From NCBI GenBank assembly GCA_017940245.1, contig JAGAYZ010000065.1, positions 1 to 64,000 on the forward strand: a stretch of DNA of 64,000 bases, in the 5' to 3' direction. The position numbers and the translations under genes are program-made. The notes beneath the pieces are model-generated. The model made no database searches. It was not told the DNA's origin and saw only the letters and a program-made list of their open reading frames with translations. Source of the stretch: Muribaculaceae bacterium. Lineage in GTDB: Bacteria; Bacteroidota; Bacteroidia; Bacteroidales; Muribaculaceae. Shown here in pieces: positions 52,275 to 60,529 of the stretch (position 1 is its first letter; every line of letters starts with the position of its first letter).

Positions 52275-52322
52275 CACGATTGATTATATAACAGAATACA
52301 CGTTTAATTCAACCTATCTAAT

Positions 52323-53720
52323 ATGTTTAGCAAAGAGACTTATATGCGTCGCCGTGCCCGACTCAAGGAGTTGGTGGGCGAAGGCGTGATTTTATTGTTT
52401 GGCAACAACGAGTCGCCGTGCAACTATCCCAACAATGCTTACTACCCGTTCCGCCAAGACTCCACGTTCCTGTACTACTTTGGGCAGCAACGCGATGGAC
52501 TGGTGGGCGTGATCGACATCGACAACAACCGCGAGACCCTGGTGGGCGACGACATTGACATCGAAGACATCGTGTGGTATGGCTCGGTTGACAGCGTGGC
52601 CGACCTGGCCGCACAAGTGGGCGTGGAACACTCGGCTCCCATGGCACAGTTGCAGGCCATCTGCGACGAGGCTCGCCGCCAGGGCCGCAAAGTGCATTTC
52701 CTGCCACCCTACCGCCACGACACCATGATCCAAATCATGGACCTGATGGGCATCCATCCGTGCGATCAGCGCGGCGCCGTGTCGCACACGTTGCGCATGG
52801 CCGTGATAGAAATGCGCAGTGCCAAGGAACCGCAAGAAATCGAGGAACTGGAACGCGCAGCCCACATCGGCTACATGATGCACACCACCGCCATGCGCCT
52901 GGTGAAGCCGGGCGTGACCGAAAAATACATCGGTGGACAGATCGACGGCATCGCCCACAGCCTGGGCGCGCACGAGAGTTTTGCCACCATCTTCTCACAG
53001 CATGGTGAAATCATGCATGGCAACCCATCGATGGCCGTGCTTGAAGCCGGACGACTGGCCCTGTGCGACTGCGGAGCCGAGACGGTGAACAACTACTGCA
53101 GCGACAACACCCGCACCATGCCGGTGAGCGGCAAATTCACCCAGCGTCAACTGGATATTTACAGCATCGTGGAAGAGTGCCACGACCACGCACTGGCCAT
53201 CTCGCGCCCTGGCGTGAAATACATGGACGTGCACTTGAGCGTGTGCCGACTCATGACCGAGCGACTCAAGGAGCTGGGACTGATGCGCGGCGATGTGGAC
53301 GAAGCCGTTGCTGCCGGTGCACACGCCATGTTCCTGCCTCACGGCCTGGGTCACATGATGGGCATGGACGTGCACGACATGGAAGGCTTGGAACAAATCT
53401 ACGTGGGCTTTGACGCCGAAACTCGCCCACGCCTCGACCAGTTCGGCACCAACGCTCTGCGCATGGGACGCCGCCTGCAGGAGGGCTTTGTGGTGACCGA
53501 CGAGCCGGGCATCTACTTCATTCCCGCTCTCATCGACGACTGGCGCGCCAGTGGCCACTGCGCCGAATTCCTGAACTTCGACCTGCTGGAGACCTACAAA
53601 GACTTCGGCGGCATTCGCATTGAGGACGATATCCTCATCACGGCCGACGGTTGTCGTTTCCTGGGCGAGGAGCGTATACCCTACCACCCCGCCGACGTGG
53701 AGGCCTTCATGGCTCAGTAA
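52323..53720 (+). CDS. Aminopeptidase P family protein (M24B, Xaa-Pro)
   Basis: A 465-residue metallopeptidase that removes N-terminal residues before proline. The metal ligands appear as Asp in ALCDCGAETVNNYCSDNT (about 240-258), His in FLPHGLGHMMG (about 337), Glu in VVTDEPGIYF (about 394) and Glu in GIRIEDDILIT (about 433). The N-terminal creatinase-like domain (1-165) is complete. No signal peptide, so it is cytoplasmic. Single gene with its own terminator. Confidence 0.95.
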   Translation: MFSKETYMRRRARLKELVGEGVILLFGNNESPCNYPNNAYYPFRQDSTFLYYFGQQRDGLVGVIDIDNNRETLVGDDIDIEDIVWYGSVDSVADLAAQVGVEHSAPMAQLQAICDEARRQGRKVHFLPPYRHDTMIQIMDLMGIHPCDQRGAVSHTLRMAVIEMRSAKEPQEIEELERAAHIGYMMHTTAMRLVKPGVTEKYIGGQIDGIAHSLGAHESFATIFSQHGEIMHGNPSMAVLEAGRLALCDCGAETVNNYCSDNTRTMPVSGKFTQRQLDIYSIVEECHDHALAISRPGVKYMDVHLSVCRLMTERLKELGLMRGDVDEAVAAGAHAMFLPHGLGHMMGMDVHDMEGLEQIYVGFDAETRPRLDQFGTNALRMGRRLQEGFVVTDEPGIYFIPALIDDWRASGHCAEFLNFDLLETYKDFGGIRIEDDILITADGCRFLGEERIPYHPADVEAFMAQ

Positions 53721-53748
53721 GAATTCCCGCCACAACACAACGCCTCAC

Positions 53749-53798
53749 CATTCTGGTCGTCCCAACTGATGGGTTAGAACGACCAGAATGTTTTTTTT
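53749..53798 (+). terminator. Terminator of the aminopeptidase gene
   Basis: CATTCTGGTCGT (53749-53760) with ACGACCAGAATG (53779-53790), then T8. Confidence 0.9.
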
Positions 53799-53840
53799 AC
53801 GATGCCGGTGAAGCGGTAGCGGCCAACAGAAACGACAAAA

Positions 53841-53865
53841 AGCGTTAAGATTTACTCTTAACGCT
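53841..53865 (-). terminator. Terminator of the tRNA-Glu/rpsT transcript
   Basis: AGCGTTAAGA (53841-53850) with TCTTAACGCT (53856-53865); on the minus strand TTTTTG follows. It lies just beyond the downstream tRNA-Glu. Confidence 0.8.
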
Positions 53866-53870
53866 CATGG

Positions 53871-53942
53871 TAGCCCATAGCAGAATCGAACTGCTCTTTC
53901 AAGAATGAAAATCTTGCGTCCTAGCCGATAGACGAATGGGCC
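53871..53942 (-). tRNA. tRNA-Glu(TTC), copy 2
   Basis: 72 bases, minus strand: acceptor GGCCCAT/ATGGGCT, anticodon stem CAAGA/TCTTG around TTTTCAT (anticodon TTC), T-loop TTCGATT, discriminator A. Identical base for base to the copy at 54295-54366. Confidence 0.95.
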
Positions 53943-54000
53943 ATATCTTGCGCAACTCCACTTACAGAGTTAACGCATTAAAGACAACCCGGAAGAGTGA

Positions 54001-54258
54001 TTATGCTTCCAGCTTGTTGACGTGCTGAGCCAGTTTCGACTTCAGGTTAGCAGCCTTGTTCTTGCTGATAACGTTCTTGCGACCCAGTTTGTCGAGCATC
54101 GACGACACTTTCTTCAGTGCCTCGGCAGCCTCGGCCTTGTCGGTCATCTTGCGAACGTTGCGCACTGCATTGCGCATGGTTTTTGCATAATAACGGTTGC
54201 GCAGGTTGCGGGTCTGCGTCTGACGGATTCTCTTAATTGCTGACTTATGGTTTGCCAT
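54001..54258 (-). CDS. rpsT: 30S ribosomal protein S20
   Basis: An 85-residue basic protein binding 16S r[21 protein letters not shown] start, Lys/Arg-rich helices, C-terminal [21 protein letters not shown] took the ATG at 54258; the frame is open upstream through the tRNA-Glu, which is not coding. The gene lies between two identical tRNA-Glu genes on the same strand, with a single promoter seen upstream of the first tRNA. Confidence 0.97.
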   Translation of the reverse strand: MANHKSAIKRIRQTQTRNLRNRYYAKTMRNAVRNVRKMTDKAEAAEALKKVSSMLDKLGRKNVISKNKAANLKSKLAQHVNKLEA

Positions 54259-54294
54259 AATTTCTCGTTTATATTCCTTTTTATAATTGTTTTG

Positions 54295-54366
54295 TAGCCC
54301 ATAGCAGAATCGAACTGCTCTTTCAAGAATGAAAATCTTGCGTCCTAGCCGATAGACGAATGGGCC
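54295..54366 (-). tRNA. tRNA-Glu(TTC), copy 1
   Basis: 72 bases, minus strand, identical to the copy at 53871-53942. It lies 36 bases before rpsT and is the first element of the transcript. Confidence 0.95.
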
Positions 54367-54396
54367 CCGATAAGATGCTTCGCAAAAAAGCGAGTG

Positions 54397-54427
54397 CAAA
54401 ATTAGACACATTTTTTGACATGACAAA
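54397..54427 (-). promoter_or_regulatory. Promoter of the tRNA-Glu/rpsT/tRNA-Glu operon
   Basis: On the minus strand TTTG (54427-54424), 19-bp spacer, TAATTTTG (54404-54397), about 30 bases before the first tRNA. Confidence 0.75.
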
Positions 54428-54511
54428 ATTTTGAATGAACAAATCGGATTTTTTAGGCATTTTTTTTGTTTTTTGTAGAGTCAACAAGCAAATGCATATT
54501 ATGTTGCAAAT

Positions 54512-55456
54512 TTACAGAAAATGTTTGAAGAACTCTTTTAGGGGTGTACTGAAATCAAGTTTTTTTCTTGGTCTTGAGTTCAATTTTCTTTGTATTTTAT
54601 GTATAGTGGCGTTGCTAACGGTGTCAAAATCAGTTCCTTTTGGCAGATAGAATCTTACAAGTTTGTTTGCATTCTCCACGTTGCCCTTCTGCCAAGACGC
54701 GTATGAGTCGGCAAAGAAGACCGGCACGTTGAGCTTTTTGGTCAGGAACTCATGCGCTGCGAACTCGCTTCCGTTGTCAGTGGTGATGGAGTGCAAATGC
54801 TCCTTGAACGGTAAGAGGAGCCTGTAGACGGCGCGAGCCAGAGGCATCGCCCTTTTCCCCTCGGGCAGTTTCTCGATGAGCTGCATGTCGGTGCTGCGCT
54901 CGACCAGCGACAGGATCGCGTTCTGCTTGTAGTCGACAATCAAGTCCATCTCCCAGTCCCCGAAGCGGTTGCCGTCGGCCTCCGGCGGTCGCTGGTGAAT
55001 GCTTACGCGATTGGGGATGTTGGTTGCCTTGGTCGGCTTTGGCTCCGCCTTGCGCTTGCGCTTGTACCTCATGTGGTGGTGGCAGAACCTCGCATACTTG
55101 TCGGGGTTTGCCCTGATGTGCTTATAGATGGTCTCGTGGCTGATTTTCCTGCCATGCCTGGCCAGATGGCCCGAGATCTGCTCCGGCGACCACTGCCTGG
55201 TCTGGAGCAGGTGCAGGGCCTCCCACAGCACAAGGCTGTCTATGCAACGGTTGCCCGGTGTCCTTGACTTGCGGGTTTCGGCCTTTTCCTGGGCTGTAAG
55301 CCAGTTGTAGCCGCCGCGTCCTTTGCTGCCACGTCTCAACTCGCGTGAGACTGTTGACTGACTCACGCCTATCTCATCGGCAATCTGTTTTTGTGTACGT
55401 TTGGCTTGCCGTCCCAAATAAATTGCGTACCTTTGCTCTCGAGTTAAATGTGTCAT
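54512..55456 (-). mobile_element. IS30-family transposase, intact
   Basis: A 314-residue DDE transposase of the IS30 family: N-terminal helix-turn-helix (about 5-50, LTREQRYAIYLGRQ, QKQIADEIGVSQSTVSRELRRG) and catalytic core with Asp in GDWEMDLIVDYK, Asp in TTDNGSEFAAHEF and Glu in KGNVENANKLVR. The reading frame is complete. I could not define inverted terminal repeats; the string TGCAAATTTA occurs on both sides (54505-54514, 55465-55474) but in direct orientation. It lies upstream of the tRNA-Glu operon promoter. Confidence 0.92.
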
Positions 55457-55483
55457 GTTTGCAATGCAAATTTAATTCATTTT

Positions 55484-55555
55484 GGGGAAACTTCGGTTTC
55501 CTCATTTTTTTGCATTGCTTGCCGGCCGCTGTTGGAAGTCGCGACTTCCAACAGC
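55484..55555 (+). terminator. UUCG-loop terminator and 28-bp perfect palindrome beside the IS30 element
   Basis: GGGGAAAC-TTCG-GTTTCCTC (55484-55503) then ATTTTTTT is a textbook intrinsic terminator on the plus strand. At 55528-55555 GCTGTTGGAAGTCG is followed directly by its complement. IS30 elements are known to prefer such palindromic targets. Confidence 0.75.
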
Positions 55556-55658
55556 GCATCATCAGAATTGCTCTCAAGAAGAAAGAATAAAATTATGCAT
55601 TTCTATCTTGAAAGTTCAATTTTTTTTGTTTTTCCTCGCATAAATGGTTCATGTGCGC

Positions 55659-55666
55659 TAACTTTG
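55659..55666 (+). promoter_or_regulatory. -7 element of recO
   Basis: TAACTTTG, 20 bases before the ATG at 55687. Confidence 0.55.
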
Positions 55667-55686
55667 TAGACCAAATTGCAGCGAAA

Positions 55687-56412
55687 ATGTATGAAAAACT
55701 GAGGGGAATAGTACTGTGGACCATCAAGTATAGCGACAAGCACAACATCGTGCACATCTACACCGACGGGCGCGGTCGCATGGCCTTTGCCGTGCCGCAG
55801 GGCAACACGCGAGGTGCCCGCATGCGCAATGCCATGCTCATGCCGCTGTCGCTGGTGAGCCTGGAAGCGCGCATCAGTGCCGGCCGTGAGCTGGCCACGC
55901 TTCACGACCTGCAACGCACCTACCCGCTGATGAGTCTGTACAGCGATCCAGCCAAGAGCGCCGTTGCCATGTTCATGGGCGAAGTGCTCTCGCATGTGAT
56001 TGTAGAACAGGAAAGCAACCGAGCACTCTATCGCTACATCGAGGCCACGGTCATGGCACTGGAAGAGCTGGAACGCGGCACGGCCAACTTTCACATCTGC
56101 TTCCTTTACCACCTGGGCGCGCACCTGGGCATCCAGCCCGATGTGGGCACATATTCGCCCGGAGCATGGTTCGACATGGATGGCGGCGTGTTTGCGCCTG
56201 CCCCGTCGGGCGGCAGTCACTGGATGCGTCCCGCCGAGGCCGAAGCCCTGCACCTGATTTCACGCATGACATTCCGCAACCTGCACCTGTTCCGCTTCAG
56301 CCGCGAGCAGCGCAACCAGGTGCTCGACACCATGCTCGACTACTACCGCCTGCACAACAGCACACTGGGCACATTGCGTTCGCCCGACGTGCTCAAACAA
56401 CTCTTCATCTAG
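55687..56412 (+). CDS. recO: DNA repair protein RecO
   Basis: A 241-residue recombination mediator that loads RecA with RecR. It has the Bacteroidetes-type start MYEKLRGIVLWTIKYSDKHNIV (an OB fold, split here by length), then the helical C-terminal domain (about 85-241) with FMGEVLSHVIVEQESNRALY and LLDYYRLHNSTLGTLRSPDVLKQLF-like end. Zinc-site cysteines are absent, as is usual in this group. I used the ATG at 55687, after the -7 box, rather than one 36 bases upstream. Confidence 0.9.
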   Translation: MYEKLRGIVLWTIKYSDKHNIVHIYTDGRGRMAFAVPQGNTRGARMRNAMLMPLSLVSLEARISAGRELATLHDLQRTYPLMSLYSDPAKSAVAMFMGEVLSHVIVEQESNRALYRYIEATVMALEELERGTANFHICFLYHLGAHLGIQPDVGTYSPGAWFDMDGGVFAPAPSGGSHWMRPAEAEALHLISRMTFRNLHLFRFSREQRNQVLDTMLDYYRLHNSTLGTLRSPDVLKQLFI

Positions 56413-56450
56413 CCCAGTTCCTAATCCTTAAAAATGTATAATTCCAACAT

Positions 56451-56508
56451 AATAAAGAAATATTTCTTTATTTATGTCGTCGCATACCAAAAATAATGCG
56501 TAATTTTG
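56451..56508 (+). promoter_or_regulatory. pckA promoter region with 22-bp AT palindrome
   Basis: AATAAAGAAAT followed directly by its complement forms a perfect 22-bp palindrome (56451-56472), about 30 bases before the -7 box TAATTTTG (56501-56508). It could be a regulator site or the end of the recO message. The leader to the ATG at 56587 is about 75 bases. Confidence 0.55.
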
Positions 56509-56586
56509 CGGTTCGAAAGCAATCGACTTTCGCTTCGACACTTAATAAAAAGGGAAATTTTTATCAACATTTAATACACTTATAGC

Positions 56587-58203
56587 ATGGCAACATTTGA
56601 TAAGTCTATTCTGGAGAAAAAGTACGGTATTACCGGTACTACCGAAGTGCTCTACAACCCCACTTACGAGGAGCTGTACGAAGAGGAAATGAAAGCTGGC
56701 CTGGAGGGCTACGACAAGGGTGTGCTCACCGAGCTGGATGCCGTAAATGTGATGACTGGCGTGTATACCGGTCGCTCACCTAAAGATAAATTCATCGTTG
56801 ACGACGAGACTTCGCACGACACCGTGTGGTGGACCAGCGAAGGCTACAAGAACGACAACAAGCGTGCCAGCAAGGAAACCTGGGAGGCCGTCAAAGAACT
56901 GGCCAAGAAGGAACTGTGCAACAAGAAACTGTATGTGATGGACGGCTTCTGCGGTGCAAACAAGGACACCCGCATGAAGGTGCGCTTCATCATGGAGGTG
57001 GCTTGGCAGGCTCACTTCGTGAAAAATATGTTTATCCGCCCCGTCAACGACGAGGAACTGGCTCAGGAGCCCGACTTCGTGGTCTATAACGCCAGCAAGG
57101 CCAAGGTGGAGAACTACAAGGAACTGGGTCTGAACAGCGAAACGGCTGTGGTGTTCAACGTCACTAGCCGCGAGCAGGTGATCATCAACACCTGGTACGG
57201 TGGTGAGATGAAGAAGGGCATGTTCTCCATGATGAACTACTACCTGCCCCTGAAGGGTATCGCAGCAATGCACTGCTCGGCCAACACCGACCTCAACGGC
57301 GAAAACACCGCTATCTTCTTCGGTCTGTCGGGCACCGGCAAGACCACACTGAGCACCGACCCCAAGCGCTTGCTCATCGGTGACGACGAGCACGGCTGGG
57401 ACGACAACGGCGTGTTCAACTTTGAAGGCGGCTGCTATGCAAAGGTCATCAACCTGGACAAGGACGCCGAGCCCGACATCTATAACGCCATCAAGCGCAA
57501 CGCACTGCTCGAGAACGTGACCGTGGACGAAAACGGCAAGATCGACTTCGCCGACAAGAGCGTGACCGAGAACACGCGCGTGAGCTACCCCATCGACCAC
57601 ATCAAGAACATCGTGCGCCCCATCAGCGCCGCACCCGCTGCCAAGCAGGTCATCTTCTTGAGTGCCGACGCATTCGGCGTGCTGCCTCCCGTGTCGATTC
57701 TCGACGCAGAGCAGACCAAGTATTACTTCCTGAGCGGCTTCACCGCCAAGCTCGCCGGCACTGAGCGCGGCATCACCGAGCCCACGCCCACCTTCAGCGC
57801 ATGCTTCGGCCAGGCATTCCTGGAACTGCATCCCACCAAGTATGCCGAGGAACTGGTAAAACGCATGAAGCAGAGCGGTGCCAAGGCTTATCTGGTGAAC
57901 ACCGGCTGGAACGGAACCGGCAAGCGCATCAGCATCCGCGACACTCGCGGCATCATCGACGCTATCCTGGACCACAGCATCGACCAGGCTCCCACCAAGG
58001 TGATTCCTTACTTCAACCTGGTAGTGCCCACCGAACTGAAGGGCGTTGACACCGGCATCCTCGACCCGCGCGACACCTATGCCGACGCTGCTCAATGGGA
58101 AGAGAAGGCTAAGGATCTGGCAGGACGTTTCATCAAGAACTTTGCCAAGTACGAAGACAACGAAGCCGGAAAGGCACTCGTGGCTGCTGGCCCGAAGTTG
58201 TAA
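56587..58203 (+). CDS. pckA: Phosphoenolpyruvate carboxykinase (ATP)
   Basis: A 538-residue enzyme converting oxaloacetate and ATP to PEP; in gut Bacteroidales it often runs in the carboxylating direction to fix CO2 on the way to succinate. The ATP loop [11 protein letters not shown] (about 246-256), the metal site [11 protein letters not shown] and [12 protein letters not shown] are intact. Single gene with a terminator at 58229. Confidence 0.98.
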   Translation: MATFDKSILEKKYGITGTTEVLYNPTYEELYEEEMKAGLEGYDKGVLTELDAVNVMTGVYTGRSPKDKFIVDDETSHDTVWWTSEGYKNDNKRASKETWEAVKELAKKELCNKKLYVMDGFCGANKDTRMKVRFIMEVAWQAHFVKNMFIRPVNDEELAQEPDFVVYNASKAKVENYKELGLNSETAVVFNVTSREQVIINTWYGGEMKKGMFSMMNYYLPLKGIAAMHCSANTDLNGENTAIFFGLSGTGKTTLSTDPKRLLIGDDEHGWDDNGVFNFEGGCYAKVINLDKDAEPDIYNAIKRNALLENVTVDENGKIDFADKSVTENTRVSYPIDHIKNIVRPISAAPAAKQVIFLSADAFGVLPPVSILDAEQTKYYFLSGFTAKLAGTERGITEPTPTFSACFGQAFLELHPTKYAEELVKRMKQSGAKAYLVNTGWNGTGKRISIRDTRGIIDAILDHSIDQAPTKVIPYFNLVVPTELKGVDTGILDPRDTYADAAQWEEKAKDLAGRFIKNFAKYEDNEAGKALVAAGPKL

Positions 58204-58228
58204 TCAGGCAATAGCTACTGAATAAAGC

Positions 58229-58269
58229 GGTGGGGTGACGCAAGCACAGCGTTCACCCCACCCTCTTTT
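58229..58269 (+). terminator. Terminator of pckA
   Basis: GGTGGGGTGA (58229-58238) with TCACCCCACC (58253-58262), followed by CTCTTTTT. Confidence 0.85.
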
Positions 58270-58335
58270 TATATCTTAAAATATAAAGACCGATTTAGGT
58301 TCAATTTAAGTCTACGCACTAAGGCTGCAACTCGC

Positions 58336-59922
58336 CTACTCTTGATTATCGGGCGTAGTGGGCTCGTCCAAGTCGCGGCGCTTCCAACTCTTGCGGCGGC
58401 CGTGAATGATGGGTACTTCCTTGTCGGCTCCCAACCGAGGCCCCTGTCCGAACGACTCGAAACGGTCGTGAGCACGACGCGGACGGAACTCGCGACGGTC
58501 ATCACCATCGGCACGGTGGTCGTCACGGCGCGGGCGGAACTCGCGGCGCTCACCACCATCGGCACGGCGGTCGTCACGGCGAGGGCGGAACTCGCGGCGC
58601 TCACCATCGGGACGGAACTCGCGGCGCTCACCATCGGGACGGAACTCACGACGGGGGCGGAACTCGCGACGCTCACCATCGGGACGGTCGTCGCGCATCT
58701 CGTGGAAGTCGCGGCGGATATTTGAGCGGTCGCTGGCACGGAAATCATCATTCTTGATGTCCTCACCACGTGAGCGCAGGTCGTTGTATGTGCCGTCAAA
58801 AATCACATATTCACGCAACTCACATTCCAGCGAGCCGTTGTAGAGCGGGTAGTGAACCGACGGCTTCAGACCGATAAAGTCAAAGTGCTCCTGACTATAT
58901 CCAATCACCCACACATTGAAACCTTTAAACACATTCTTCAAGCGGTTGCCTATGGTCGTGTAAAGCGTTTCCACATCGGCAATTTTTAGGCGTTCGCCAT
59001 AGGGGGGATTAGTGATAATGGTGCCGCCGGCTACAGGAGCCTCGGTCCAGTCGGCAATGTCGCGCTGCTGCAATTCTATCACTTTGCTCATACCCGCACT
59101 CTTGGCATTGGCCTTGGCGATGGCAATGGCTTGGTGAGCAATGTCGTAGCCATATATTTTATGCGCAAATTCACGCTCGTTGCTGTCGTCGTTATAGATA
59201 TTGGAGAACAGCTCCTCGTCGTAGTCCTTCCAGTGCTGGAAAGCATATTCCTTGCGGAAGATGCCCGGGTTGATGTTCTGCGCGATGAGTGCGGCCTCGA
59301 CAAGGAACGTGCCCGAACCGCACATCGGGTCGATGAGGTCGGTCTGTCCGTCCCATCCGCTCAAGCGGATGATTCCGGCAGCCAGCACCTCGTTGATAGG
59401 CGCGTCGGTTTGCGCCACGCGCCATCCACGCTTGTAGAGCGGCTCACCACTGGAGTCGAGCGAGAGTGTCACCTCATTGCCATTGATGTGCACATCCAGC
59501 CGCATTTCGGGGTTGGTGATGCGAATGCTGGGGCGTTTCTGCTCACGCTCCATGAAATAGTCGGCAATGGCGTCCTTTACGCGATAGGTGACAAAGCGCG
59601 AGTGACTGAATTCTTCACCAAAGGTGGTGGCATCGATAGCAAACGTGGTTTTCACGTCCATGATTTGACTCCAGTCATAGCCCTTCACTTGCTCGTAGAG
59701 GTCGTCGGCATCGGTAGAGCGGAACTTGAAGAACGGCTTAAGGATGCGCAGCGCGGTGTGGCAGCAGAAGTTGGCACGGTACATCATTTCCTTGTCTCCG
59801 GTGAACGACACCATGCGTCGGCCTTCGGTCACGTCTCCGGCCCCCAGGGCACGAAGTTCATCGGCGAGCACACCTTCCAGCCCCTGGAAAGTCTTGGCCA
59901 CCATCTCAAATTTTTCAGTCAT
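58336..59922 (-). CDS. THUMP-type rRNA methyltransferase with Arg-rich repeat tail
   Basis: A 528-residue class I RNA methylase related to RlmL/YpsC: N-terminal THUMP-containing region (about 1-165), then the methylase domain with DPMCGSGTFLVEAALIA and TNPPYGERL (the NPPY catalytic motif), which methylates a guanine N2 in 23S rRNA in the family. From about residue 410 to 484 it carries six copies of RREFRP in repeats such as DGERREFRPRRDDRRA, an unusual low-complexity basic tail likely to bind RNA, then a short end (RRKSWKRRDLDEPTTPDNQE). Confidence 0.9.
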   Translation of the reverse strand: MTEKFEMVAKTFQGLEGVLADELRALGAGDVTEGRRMVSFTGDKEMMYRANFCCHTALRILKPFFKFRSTDADDLYEQVKGYDWSQIMDVKTTFAIDATTFGEEFSHSRFVTYRVKDAIADYFMEREQKRPSIRITNPEMRLDVHINGNEVTLSLDSSGEPLYKRGWRVAQTDAPINEVLAAGIIRLSGWDGQTDLIDPMCGSGTFLVEAALIAQNINPGIFRKEYAFQHWKDYDEELFSNIYNDDSNEREFAHKIYGYDIAHQAIAIAKANAKSAGMSKVIELQQRDIADWTEAPVAGGTIITNPPYGERLKIADVETLYTTIGNRLKNVFKGFNVWVIGYSQEHFDFIGLKPSVHYPLYNGSLECELREYVIFDGTYNDLRSRGEDIKNDDFRASDRSNIRRDFHEMRDDRPDGERREFRPRREFRPDGERREFRPDGERREFRPRRDDRRADGGERREFRPRRDDHRADGDDRREFRPRRAHDRFESFGQGPRLGADKEVPIIHGRRKSWKRRDLDEPTTPDNQE

Positions 59923-59960
59923 TTTCAGTGTATTCTAATGTGTGATTGTGATTGACGCTG

Positions 59961-59991
59961 CAAAGTTACGACAAATCGAGAGCAGAACAAA
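59961..59991 (-). promoter_or_regulatory. Promoter of the rRNA methyltransferase gene
   Basis: On the minus strand TTTG (59991-59988), 19-bp spacer, TAACTTTG (59968-59961), 38 bases before the start. Confidence 0.7.
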
Positions 59992-60103
59992 ATTTTGAGC
60001 AGCGAAAGCTGAGAAAATATTATTTTCTGTGCTGAGTCGCGTAAAAATTAAGACACAGTCAAAATGAGAAACGAAGTTTTTCCGAGATTGAAGTAACTTT
60101 CGA

Positions 60104-60529
60104 CTAGAGGCGAGTCAACTTAAGGGTGAGCGTGGTACCCTCGGTGAGCGTGGTCACCAGCGTGGCATGGTCGCCCGCATGATGGCTCACGGTGTAGACG
60201 GCGTGCTGCGGCAGATAGGCCACATCGTAGTTGCCTTCAAAATTGATTTCCATCGTTGTGGTGCCATCGGCAGCAGTAGTTTCGGTCCAGGAGCCATAAC
60301 TCTCCCCTCCGTTGTGCAACGCATCGGTGTAGCGCAGGCACACCACACTCGACTGGAATTGCAAAAATAATGTGCGCGGCACTTCGGTGCCATCGTAGTC
60401 GGTTGTGCCGGCATCGTCGATGGCCCAAGTGCCAAACCAACCGTTTATTTCGCCATGATTGTGTGTGCAAGCAGTGCCTGCCACACACATGATGCACAAT
60501 AGAAGTATGTTGCAGAGTGTAGTTTTCAT
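60104..60529 (-). CDS. Small lipocalin-like lipoprotein
   Basis: A 141-residue lipoprotein (lipobox VAGTAC, Cys21) with a compact beta-rich mature domain starting INGWFGTWAIDDAG, a pattern seen in lipocalin-like Bacteroidetes lipoproteins, and ending LTLKLTRL. Function unknown. Its start overlaps the stop of the Wzi-like gene (ATGA), so it belongs to the gls-wzi operon. Confidence 0.75.
   Translation of the reverse strand: MKTTLCNILLLCIMCVAGTACTHNHGEINGWFGTWAIDDAGTTDYDGTEVPRTLFLQFQSSVVCLRYTDALHNGGESYGSWTETTAADGTTTMEINFEGNYDVAYLPQHAVYTVSHHAGDHATLVTTLTEGTTLTLKLTRL

Noticed and set aside
54259..54426. N-terminal extension of S20 through the upstream tRNA-Glu
   Set aside because: The region folds as a complete tRNA-Glu identical to the second copy; the S20 family begins at MANHKSA.
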